From: Phlebiopsis flavidoalba
Taxonomy: Eukaryota > Basidiomycota > Agaricomycetes > Polyporales > Phanerochaetaceae
Length of the DNA stretch: 64,000 bases
Direction: 5' to 3'
Assembly: GCA_035772785.1 (NCBI GenBank)
Contig: JAOCPU010000015.1
Location: 310,001-374,000 of the forward strand
Shown here piece after piece: positions 22,265 to 33,036 of this stretch. How positions within the stretch are numbered: position 1 is the first letter of the stretch; every line of letters begins with the position of its first letter. The notes beneath the pieces were generated by a model that was given only the letters and a program-made list of their open reading frames with translations, was not told the DNA's origin and did not search any database. A program made the translations under genes and the position numbers.

Positions 22265-25200
22265 CGTGCAGAAGTGGTTGCGGAGGTGCTGGCGCGGCGA
22301 AAGGGCGTGTGCTGGCAGCGGAAGGTGGAGGTAAGAAATATAAAGCGGTAGTGGTGGGCAGGACACCCGAACGCGCCGATCCCGATCTCACACCAAGTGA
22401 AGCATGCAAGAAAACATCGTTTCTCGCCAACCGCGACCGTCCTACTCGATCTCTGTCGCGACGCAGGCGTTGTTCGCGCGCAATCCTGGCCCACTAGAGC
22501 ATCCTTTATCGATTTTAGTGTTCACCTTTCTTGGAAGATGTTCCATGATTATATACGTAACGGGCTTTCCAGGCGTTGCCGAGCGTGGAAAGGACCACGT
22601 ATGTCCTTGGTTTGTTCCGCACAAACCGTCACGGTCCTTAGTACAGAATGAAGAGGATCACAAGGGCAGCCGGCCGACAGGAGGTTCCGCAACAGATTTC
22701 GGTGCGCCATTCGGCGATGAGAATGCCTGGCCGATAAAGCCGCCGTACAAGCTTCAAGGCTCTTGCTAGCGTCCTCAAGAGGCTACTCCCGCTGATCGCT
22801 ACATGCGTTCCTTGCGATGCCGCCATGTTGAGCCACAGGACGTCCGCGTGGCGCAGATAGACAGCACGATCTGGATATGTACAATAATTCCGCAAATAAA
22901 TCGTGATATTACCGTAGTAGTCGTGGTTAGGCCAGGTTTAGAAGAAACATCTTCCCCGACATCAACCCACGCGGACTGATTCTGACAAATCGGACTGACT
23001 ACATTCTTGTAGCAGCACCACCTGCCACTACACACTTCTTGCGTTTGGCAAGAGGCTACAAACTATTGCAGATCGACCTGCATTTCCACACAAGACACAA
23101 TTATCCCCCCCCGGAATTGGCTCACCGCCTCTCGCCGCGTTCGCGCGGTCACAGCAAGCCTGCTTTTCAGCATACAACAAACCACACACACTCCGGAAAG
23201 GGCAGATAGCGGCGAAGAACGTTGAAACGAGGACCGTTGCCACGCCGCTCTTTGCATCCAAAACGATGCCGAAGTGACAATATGAAAACCACACATATCC
23301 TGTGTTGAAGGGCCAGGGGCTCACCGCGTCCAGGCTCTAACGCAAAGGAGGCCACAAGCTCTAGCACACAATGGCTATAGCGAGGAGCTTCATCCCCGAG
23401 CGAGCAAGCTCGCGCGAAAACTACGCGTTCTTAGGCGATGGAGGGCAAGTGGAGAAGAGCACGGCACAGGCAGAACAGGTTTGTCGTCGTCGGGTGCGGC
23501 CGGGCCCCCCTCCCCCCCCCGCGCTGGGGATGTTTTTTTTTTTTTATGGGGAGCTGGGCAGTCGGTGATGGGACTACTTACTGGCCCCGGTTTTTGCACA
23601 GTAAGCCCATTCAGCCCTTGCGTCATGTGTATTGCCCTCCGCACGGGTTGACACATACGGACAGGGTGTGATCACGGACAGAGTTCCGCCGCCCCGTTGA
23701 AGATTGTTGACTATGGTCACCTCTGTCCTCGCTGCCCAACACCGCCATGCGACCTGGCTGTTCTCGCCTAAGTCGGCCATCCCCAAAGGTCGCATCTGTT
23801 TTTAAGGAGCGGCACCCCTGAAAGCAAATTTCCGCGCTGGTGTTACGGGTAGATGCTACAGCGTCGACATTTCCTGGAAGGGGAAAAAGATCAAGGTAGA
23901 GTCATTCTATTTGAGATGAGGTGTTGACCCCGGGTCCCCATTGTCCCGCCTTCCCCCGCCACCGTTAGGTTCAGGCAGAATACCACTCTATTTGCCCCTC
24001 ACTTTTGTTTGCAGAATGCCAGTGACAATATCACAACGTAAGGTTGATTTGCTGAAATAATACTGTCCATGCCCCAAGTTCTGAATCGGAATCAAAAGTA
24101 TGCAGGCCCTTTTTCAGTGCTCCGAAAATCGTGATGCAGTCAAACTCATCCAACTTCATTAAGGGTCTTCTCCTTCCTATTGGGGTGTGCCGGGCAGCAG
24201 CAAAATCCGACCCAACCCTGTATTAATAATTAGTTCCGGACGAGTCTGCGACCGTCTACGATTCCGATCGCGCTGTTCCGTGCGTTCGCCGGCTGCTTAT
24301 ACAAGGCGTTCTCTACTGGCCACATCCTCAGTAGTCTATTCGACCAGTTTTTTTTTTTGACGGTGCCAGGGCACGGACGTGAAGCTGCTCCGCTGCTCGA
24401 GTCAGGAAAGGAATTCGAAAAGTGGGGACGTCAAGGAGCTCGTGTTCGTTGTTCGACGGACAATTCCGTAGTAGTTGCAGAATACTCCCTGCTACATAGG
24501 TATACGCTATCGCCTGCCAACATGTTCCATTATTAGTGCAGGGTGGACACCAGCTGATACAGGAGCTCTATGCACCACGCACCACCCAGGCCCGTCTGTG
24601 CCCCTTCCATATTCGGGCTCTGCTGACACAGCGCGTACGTACATTCCTGTGCGACCCTCCGCGGGAAAGCCCCCCCCCCCCCGATCCTGGAACCCCATTC
24701 CCGATCAAAGGACGCAAGAAGCGGTACTGAGCTGAATTCATTCGCGATCTCCTGCGCCGCGCAGGAGCGGGCTCGAGCACCGGCCCCCACGACGCTTCTA
24801 AGGTGTAGTGCGTCCCGCCAACCAGCGCACCACGCACCTGCTGATCGCGTGCCCTTTAATTATGCCCAGCCGCTATGCCCTGTCGACGAGGGTACGGAAA
24901 CGCCGTGGCTGCTCACCTTCGAGGAACTATCCCACCGCGGACGCTGTACTGTGGTGCCACCCGCACGCGGTCGCGCCCCTGCCGCGTCACCCCCGCACGC
25001 TCGTTACCGCTGGGGACACTAGTCGCAGGCCCACCCGTTGGGCTCAGAGAATCCGTTTGTTCTGTCATGTGACGGAAAAAAAAACCGAAGAAAAAAGGAA
25101 GGGCGACCTAGAATTCACATCCAGGCGTGCTTCGGGAACCTTAGCCCGCCAGACGGACACCCGTTGATGCTCTGGGGCCGAGGACCGTGGGGGGGATACG

Positions 25201-25420
25201 GATAGGACTCGGCAGAGGAAGCTTGAGGACAGCGGCCACGGGCGACGCGGAGCGCGGGGCTCGGCGGTCTTCGTTGCCGCACGTGTCGGGGGGGCGGAGG
25301 AGAAATCAGGCGCCCCAGACCGCCGCGAGTGGGTGATGTGAGGGAAATATCAATTTCCATAGTATACACCACATTTTTCTACCTCTAGGTATTACTAAGC
25401 ATGACCTACAGACGGGGGCA
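22265..25420. other. about 3.1 kb without a supported gene; homopolymer tracts
   Basis: Both strands carry ORFs of up to about 120 codons (for example plus 22404-22769) with no recognisable domain. Long homopolymers stand out: C-rich at 23504-23520, T13 at 23533-23545, T10 near 24349-24358 and C13 at 24670-24682. An 11-bp word TCAATTTCCAT occurs at 25351 and again at 25421, next to the stop of the neighbouring thaumatin gene. The C and T runs are places where an assembler is likely to miscount. I see no transposon ends. Confidence 0.35.
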
Positions 25421-26745
25421 TCAATTTCCATCCCGAACTTGGTATGTAGCATTGTGATATGCTGGAGTCATTAAGTCCAGGTTAAGTGCGTTTACGAGGG
25501 GCGGGCAGAAGGTGATGGTGTAGTCGGCCTTGCAGGCCAGAGTTACAGGTCCAGAGGGCAGCTCGCCGCATGCTCTAGTCTATATCATATGTAATCAATC
25601 AGCGTTGCGTGCCCCTTCCCCAGTCAACTCCGAGATCACGTACCGTAATTTTGCATAGACGGTAAGACCCCTCTGGGGCAGCTCTGCTTGAAGTAAGAGT
25701 AGTAGGCGACACCAGAGGGCGGTAGGCAATTTGTGGCCGGCGGCCGCGTGTTGTACTGCGCCACTGCAGCAGTTGGGGGAGTTCTGCATGGTTGCCACTC
25801 GTCGAGGTGTTGGCCTCGCACGCGCTGCGGCAGCGACGGGGAAGCCAGAGGAGTACGTACTTTTGGCCCATTGAGCGCAGAGGGGCAGTTCGCCGGACCA
25901 AGGTCGACAGGGCAGCTGGGGATGCCGCAGTCCCTTGTTGTTGTCGATGCGGACGGGCAGAGTTGATAGCCGTCAACGAGAGAGACATACACGTCATAAG
26001 TGTCAGAGCCATCTGCATCTACTGGTGGCAGTTTTGGATCAAAGAGTGCTGACCAATTCATAGTAGTCCCCAAGTTGCCGTCACCCGAGATTGGGGGCTT
26101 AACCTCCCGCGACGGTGGCGGGGGGACTAACAACCCGACCGTGCCGGTGTGAGAGTCACACACGAGGCCACCCGTTGCAGCCACCGTGGTCCGCGCACTG
26201 CGGTATGTGCGGGGTTGGGGTTGCTGAAGTCTCGCGAACCCTCAATCACGACGACCTCGACTCCATTCCTGTGAAGGACAGTCCCAAATAAGCGTTTGCC
26301 CGAGCAAGCCCCTCCGCCCCGGGGAAAAAAAAAAAAAATGCGCGGACATACCCAGATACACGGCCGCCTTCCAGTTATCGGGGACGGAGAAGGTAACGTG
26401 AGTGTAGGCAGCGGCCTCACCATCTGACCACAGTACACAAGGTTAGTGACATTAATTTAAACCATTATTTGATGATCTTACCCGTTTGGGCTGGCTGGGG
26501 ACGGCGGGAGATCCGACGTTCAGTCAGTGAAAAATCTACAGAATTGCGGTCAGCATCCACCACCGCGACGAGGGGTGGAATAACGAGCTTACAATCGGGC
26601 CTATGGAATTATTGTCAGCATAAATCCTCACAAGATGCATAGAAATGAAAACTCACCAGATGGTGAAGGGGCATCCGTTGTAAACGGTGAAGTACGAGCA
26701 TTGGCGACTGCCGCAGCGGCGAGAGCAACGAAAAACGGCCTTCAT
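25421..26745 (-). CDS. secreted thaumatin-like protein (GH64-TLP superfamily)
   Basis: Thaumatin-like proteins are secreted, disulfide-rich beta-sandwich proteins; some fungal members act on beta-1,3-glucans in the cell wall. ATG at 26745 starts MKAVF and, after one shifted base, an Ala-rich signal peptide, then FTVYNGCPFTIW, the classic TLP N-terminus. Further exons give THVTFSVPDNWKAAVYL, CDFS-type SRDFSNPNP, GGLVCDSHTGT, the structural block YDVYVSLVDGYQL and CGIPSCPVDLGPANCPSAL. PPSGVAYYSYFKQSCP and, after an intron, ACGELPSGPVTLACKADYTI with TFCP complete the domain. The frame then stays open about 25 residues beyond the usual TFCP end, to TGA at 25421. Frame breaks remove some of the 16 expected cysteines in raw translation. 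A T14 tract lies in one intron. Confidence 0.9.
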
Positions 26746-27289
26746 GTCGGGTCCGAGAGAGATAGCAGAGAGTCTGAACAAGAGTTGTTGGGGAGCTGGA
26801 CTGCCGCTGAAGACGGAGAAACTCGTCGACCCACCATTTATACATCCTTCAAGGCTTCTCAAACAGTATGAATGATGGTTTCGGCGCGACATGCAGGTCG
26901 AGAGAACCTCACCAGTCCGAGTCCAGGTTTATGCTGTGTTCGCAGAGATGGCGGCCGAGAAAACGTGGGCGTGACCAGATCATGACAACAATCGAGTAAC
27001 CTATGACCGGGGCGCACATATCCGGCTGCAAAAGTGGTCATGAGGCTCAAAACGCTTAAGCTGAAGCGTCCATTGGCCCCTTACCCGCCCAAAATGCTTG
27101 CAGATATGCCATATCTCGATGGAAGAGGATGAAGAACCGGAGGTCGCATCAGCGACAGGCAGTGTCACACCGGGTGCTCGGCAGAGCAGCAGGCGCATGC
27201 GATACCCTGGTCATCCTCAGTCCTGGTCCGAACGCAAGGACTCCCGTTTCCACGAGTTCCGACATCTGAATTCCAAGACGATGAGCTCA
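26746..27289. other. thaumatin gene 5' flank, no supported gene
   Basis: This holds the promoter of the minus-strand thaumatin-like gene. A plus-strand ORF (27098-27349) begins MQICHISMEEDEEPEVASAT but has no recognisable domain. I see nothing else. Confidence 0.35.
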
Positions 27290-28597
27290 TTGGCAAATAA
27301 GGATCATGATCGTTGCTTGTCTGTCAAGCACGGTTTGGTCCTCACCTGACACTAGGCCCACGCCCATGATCGCAGAAGGCCGACGAGCACATTGTCCGTC
27401 CTCTGGATGCGAAGGCGGGAAGCTGGGCCGACGCGTCTGTACAGCGTCCGCTGGCTGCGTCCAGCCTTGGATGGCATGCCATTGAGCGGGCTGCAGCTCA
27501 CGCGGACGCTGCCTTCGGACGCGCTTCTGGCTGTCCTTCCCTGTTCGCTGACCCACCTGATCCGTCTTCGATGCGGGCATATTGAGGTGAACATAGCTGC
27601 TCACCTGGCATCTGCGATGGGGGACGCTACGTAACATGCTGGGCCGATGTCCGAGAACCAAAAAACCGCACTGGTGATGATGTAGCGACCCTGTTTTGAT
27701 CGCCAGCGATCAGAGCAGTGCTTTGCGTAGACCGTGCCTGGGCTCTGCACAACCCACCTTCGTGGTTTGCGCCTAAAAACTGCTTGCGAGAAACGTGCCA
27801 CACACCACCTGGACCGGGCCAGCATGTGCAGATAACACACACGCGAGCATCCCCGACTCTGGCTTGATAGGCATCAATAGAGTGCCCCACATCAAACCGT
27901 TTGCGCCTCCGTGCCCACCCATCTTCGCGTGGAGAAAAGCGACCTCGTGCTGCACATCGTTCGCTGTCACAGCGGCGCTGTGTGGACGAAAAGAATCATA
28001 GGGCGACTTTGTGGCGCAGCCCAACAGCGCTCTTACGGGTTCGTCCGGCAGTACGGAACGCGCAATCATAAACGCTGTTTTTGGTTTCAGGACTGAGATA
28101 TCAGCGCAGGTGAGCCAGCGTTCGGCATAAAACGGTTAGACAAAGTCAAAGTCTACTTGGCAGGTAAGCGTTGAATATGACTTCGATGAAGACACACAAG
28201 GACGCTGTTTGCTGATGAACTTGGCGTCTGCGGAGAAATATACCTGAAAGATGCTTAAAAATGAGGGACCAAAGCTTACCCTCCGGTCATCAGATTCAAA
28301 CCATTCAATCGCAGAGGTCACGGTACTATGCGGACCTTCCTTCGGGTAGGCATCAAAACAGACACATCAGCGCATCACCGGGAATAGACAATGTAGTAGA
28401 GATTTACCACAGGCTCCAGCTACGGTACGCCTCGCATCGGTTGGCGTCCTGTCTGGCGGCATAATTCGGAAATCAAGGCCCGTAATAGCATTGCACTCCC
28501 GGCCGAGTACATTTTTTTCGACGCACCACCTGTAACACATCAGCGCAGCAACGGCTCGGTCGTTATGTGGGCCGCAGGCGGGGCGAAGTATCGACAT
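27290..28597 (-). CDS. uncharacterised multi-exon gene
   Basis: Minus-strand frames from ATG 28597 read MSILRPACGPHNDRAVAALM, then, after a TTACAG acceptor, WCVEKNVLGRECNAITGLDF. IEWFESDD, FQVYFSADAKFISKQRPCV and PHSAAVTANDVQHEVAFLHA follow, then KMGGHGGANGLMWGTLL (about 27870-27920) and further open sequence to about 27290. Candidate GT..AG introns separate several of these. The composition is protein-like, but I cannot place it in a family, and some frames need single-base corrections. It lies just downstream of the S33-type hydrolase in the same orientation; overlap with that gene's 3' UTR is possible. Confidence 0.33.
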
Positions 28598-28711
28598 CCC
28601 TTCGGTCGAGAGTCCCGCGCGGGAGCGAAGCGGGTCATTCTGGGTTGCAGCTAGATTCCGTCCAACGCATTGTGTACAACAATAATTTCAAGAAATAGTG
28701 GTGAGAGAATA

Positions 28712-31167
28712 TCAAAAACCCGTGCGGAGAAGATTGGCGAGGCCGCGTAGGCACTCAGGGACGCGACTCAGGCCACGGGGAGCAGCGTGATCGTACGGGA
28801 GGCCCTGTCGGGCGAGTGGCAGGATCTGTCCGAGCCACGCTTGGTCCCTCTGCTGCCTCCGCTCCTCATCCGACGCGAACGCCGACACGACCGCCTCGGG
28901 GGTCGGAGAATGGAGGATAGTCCGATTGCACAGACGGTGCCCTCTGCAGGGAGCGTGCCATCCGCGAAGTAGTTGCGCGTTACGTTTCTGGTACAGCGCG
29001 ACGGCATGGCCAATGTGCAATGCTAGAAGGATATTTCAGGCTTTTGATCCAGGGATGGAGAGATGGAAGGGAACCTACGCCCGGGCTGTCCTGGACAAAA
29101 AGCCTCGACGAGTGCCTAGAAAAGTTTTGTTGACGAGCTGCCGCTAGTGATAGGAGTCACTGGATCGGCCTATCGGTACAGTGAGCCATCCCGACCAGCG
29201 TGTAAAGCGTAGAAGAGACGCACCGTGTTGCTCAAAATCAGGATTTAGGGTTGCTGAGCGTGTGGTTCCGAAGCGCTCAGGCGGGCCCTGGAAGCGCTCA
29301 GTTCGCGGTGCAGTGACACCGCCAGTATAGGACGCGACCAGCATCAGGTTCAGGAGCTTCGTCGACAACCGTTCGGCAGGAGGAGGGGTACCAGTCGTTA
29401 GGACACGGCGACACATTGAGCCAATGTAGGCGTCCACACACGTTTCAGACTGCGATAGCTGTCAGCTGTGAGCCCAACATGGATGGAACTGCTACTCCAA
29501 GTCTAGTCGGCACTTTGCAGCTCAGCAAACAAGAACATACGGCGCGTAAGTTTGCGGGATGGACATGTGACCGTTCGGAATACATACCTACCGGGGGGGG
29601 GTGGTGGTGGAAGCGCGACACTGACGTCAGAACGCCAGGCATCCCGACGGCGACTTGGGACTCGGAAGAGGCTGATAATAAAGGCCGTCTACGTCAGGTG
29701 AGTTCAATGCGATCCTTAATGCGCGAAGGATCCTCGCCATTTTCTTCTCTGGCCCAATGGGCAAAACCTCCGGTCCTACCTCGGAGTTTCGTTAGCACTG
29801 GCGGGCGCCTCGGCCGCTGTCCAGGAAGCCATAACTCACTTCCGAACACCGACTAAGAAACAAGTCGTATGCCGGAGTCGTTGACCCTAGCCAGTTCTTG
29901 TACCATGTATAGTATGGCTTGGCTGTAAACTGGTCAGCCGCGAGCTAGAAGCGAGGTGCAATATCACTTACTAGCCCAGTCAACAGCATCTGCCACACCG
30001 TCAATGGCTACTCTACCAATTCTTTCTGGGAACCTTGATATATGCGTGAGTTTAGACGTAGAACCACTAAACCGACGGTCTTACATGTTGACCAGGTATT
30101 GTCCGAGGATGGTGCCGTAAGAGAATCCGTAGAGGTTTTCTACCAAAGTACGTCAGTTTGCACTAGAAGTGAACGTGACCGGTACACACATCATGGCATC
30201 AGGTCCGTCCAATTGGGTCGTCATGAAGTCTAAGTCGCGGACAACAGTGCTGGTGCCCATATACTTCAAGTTGTTGCCCATTGATTTGGCGCATATGTCG
30301 AACTGAGTATGGTAAAGCGCATCTGCCTCCTTGTATTGGACCACAAGCCTATCACGAGCCTCAGCGACTGAAAGATTGCTTGCAGTATCGTAGCTCCGAG
30401 TGATAATAGTGTTCCTTGCAAATGTCGTGTAGCTGTAGTCATCACCGAAGCACTGCATCTTAGGTCTGATTACACAGCATATAAGCACCCATTATACCAG
30501 ATGTGTTTACCTAGACGCTTACGTGGACTCCCCAATACCTCTGGATCGAAACCGACAATGTCCCAATCTTCGCCGACCTGCGACATACTCTAGCAGCTAT
30601 ACTGAGCGCAGAAGAGGATGTGACGCACGAGTGATTGCAGAGCAAGACCAGCTGCTTGCGATGAACATCTTTCCTGACCTCCTGTGGGACTGTTAGCATT
30701 TGGTGGTGAGGACATCCTGGAGGATCTTTACCGGGACCACCAGGATTGACTAGCACGCTGCCTTTCCGAGGACTCTTGGTAGCGGGGTAGCGAGCCAGCG
30801 CAATGCTCGCGCGGTACCAGCGTCTGCATCAAAGTAGTCTAGTGGTACACTAGTGATGTCACTTTGTTAGTTATTCCAAGTTTCACATCCTTTAAGAGGT
30901 TGGACGTACATGATGCTTCCGCACTCTACTCCAGGAAGAGACCAACCATCACATCCTCCCCAGGAAACATGTCCCCTACAGGCGAGCTGTCTCATCGCCA
31001 GCCGGGGACCACCTCGCACATCCGAGTTGAGACGCGACAAGCCCATACGACGCGAACGTGCTCAACGCCACCATAACGATGATGGACAGACCACTGAATC
31101 TGTCGCTGCAGCCACGACGCGGGCGCGTTAGAGGTTCATGACCGAGGATGTTGTCCTTGCCCTCCAT
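28712..31167 (-). CDS. membrane-anchored alpha/beta hydrolase with TAP-like C-terminus (peptidase S33 type)
   Basis: Serine hydrolase of the tripeptidyl/prolyl aminopeptidase-like group. ATG 31167 gives a short cytosolic N-terminus, MEGKDNILGHEPLTRPRR, then a likely membrane anchor, FSGLSIIVMVALSTFASYG. The catalytic domain follows in pieces: PLDYFDADAG, a segment rich in Ala/Arg/Tyr, VLVNPGGPG (oxyanion region), GEDWDIVGFDP-like sequence, PKMQCFGDDYSYTTFARN, and YGFSYGTILGQYLVN with the nucleophile in GFSYG. FPERIGRVAIDGVADAVDWA and PYYTWYKNWLGSTTPAYDL come next. Near the end, HCTLAMPSRCTRN carries the probable catalytic His, followed by YFADGTLPAEGTVC, typical of the TAP domain. Several introns are visible; 28.9-29.7 kb is heavily frameshifted. 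Family confident; substrate unknown. The anchor suggests a type II membrane protein. Confidence 0.85.
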
Positions 31168-33036
31168 GGTCTCGATGTTGTAGTGAACAAGGTAGAAGTC
31201 GCGTCGCCGCAGCGACGGCAGGCACCACGCTGCTCTCGTTCCCACGCCTTTCACAGGTTTCGATCCCAGCATGGGCGCACTGTATATGGCAGGTGTAGTC
31301 GTTCGCAAGAAGCAAGCATCAGAGCGCGCTCATCAGGTTTGGCTGAGACCACGAAAAAGTCGAGGATGACCTTTGTCCATCGCAATCCCATCGCCTCAAG
31401 AACAATCGTATCTACGGATGAACTAGGAGGTAGTAGTTTGAGTCATTGTTTCGAAAGGAGGCGTTAGAATCTCAACAGCGTACCGGAGGCGTACCCTTCG
31501 TTCTTCACGTACATTCCGTGAGTGAACAAGCGAGAGACGATAATTGCACTCACTGCAACAGCAAACGAGACAGGGATATTGACAACGATGGGTACACGGC
31601 TCATCGATCTAAAACATGAAAGACATGCAAACACAACAGAAGCTCACATTGGGATTATTTACTATTTCACTAAATTGATCGGATAAGTACAAATGTGCGC
31701 TTATCACGGACGAAACTTCAAAATAATCCCAAGTTCACCGCCACCTTGAACTTCGAAATTCTTCAACGATTCTCGAGCTTCCTTCACTTCTCTTCGTCAC
31801 CCTCCGCAGCCGAGGTGCCTTCATTATTGCAACGTTTTGAAACACACGTAGCCCTTGTGCCAGCGCGAAACCACTATGCGTGTTCACCCACGCCATCCTG
31901 ACCGAGTAGGCGTCGGAACTGAGCTAGGACGCGTCCTTCGAGGTGGCTTAGAGCAGACCAGGGGAGGCTCAGCTGGCCCAGGCTACGATCCGTCGCAAAT
32001 CACAACGAGCTTTCATACACCCCACATCTTCGTCGTCGACATCGATTCCGACATCGGCGACATTGCTTACCTTGTTCGCGGGACTGGTCTATATCCGACG
32101 AGGGACCGTCGGTACGAAGCCGATTCGTCTTTCGTTTTACGCGTAGAAAGTTACTCTGTGCTGTGGGGTATGTCTTCTTCCGCCTTGTACGCGTGCATGT
32201 CATGATCTCGGGAAAGTCCTACGGTTGACCCTGATGTGGCACCAGAGTGCAATGATCACATACCCTGCGCCTCGCAAGGCAGGTGCTGTGCTCAGCGTTG
32301 ACAGCTGGGGAGTAACGCGACCCCCCATTGGCCAACACCTACGAGGAGCGTAAAGGTCTCATGATGTTTCACTTGAAGACATTGTTCTTGTCATATCACC
32401 AACTTTCATACGACGAGTCTCTGCGAGACACTCGAATATGGCTCAATATCGACTTTTTCTTTGCAGTTCATCTTGCGTCGGTGAGAACGCTACCACTGCA
32501 ACACAGCAAGGACGTTCAAGCGTAATTGAGCGTAGCAGGTGGCTTCCTAGAAGACCCCGGTTTCCTGGTGCACTTTGCTCGTAACGAAAATAGGACGTGG
32601 GTGTACTTGGCCTCCGCGATGGCGTGTGGCACTTGGCTACAAGGACATTTCGCCCTGGAACCCTTCCATTCCCTGAATCGGGAGGGATGAGTGGACGATC
32701 TCCCAATGGCAAGCCATGCAATGCCCGCCGCGGATGCTAACTTTGGCCCTACTACGGCGTGTCGGCTAAACCAATGAATGAGGAAGCATTACTCTCTCTT
32801 CCTCCCCGCGTCTCTCAGAGAAAAGCGGGTGAGTGTGTGTTGTCAAGGGAAATCCAGACCATTGCTGACGAAAGTAGCCTTGGAGCTCGTCTTCGCCATC
32901 CGGCCTGCAGGGCGGGATATAAGATGCTCGTCGTACCTTCGAGGAGGTTCGTCGGCTCGGCAATTCACATTCTCTTCTGCTCTCGGCGACAAGTTTCTCT
33001 TCTATCGCGAACTCTACACTAATCGTCTGCTTAGAA
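31168..33036. other. about 1.9 kb between divergent genes, no supported gene
   Basis: The promoter side of both the hydrolase (-) and the P450 (+). Plus-strand ORFs at 31695-31901, 31855-32205 and 32778-33260 include HIFVVDIDSDIGDIAYLVRG but show no domain. A small gene cannot be excluded; I could not establish one. Confidence 0.35.

Noticed and set aside
25351..25431. Direct repeat TCAATTTCCAT as possible target-site duplication
   Set aside because: Only 70 bp of ordinary sequence lies between the copies, with no terminal repeats, so it is probably chance.
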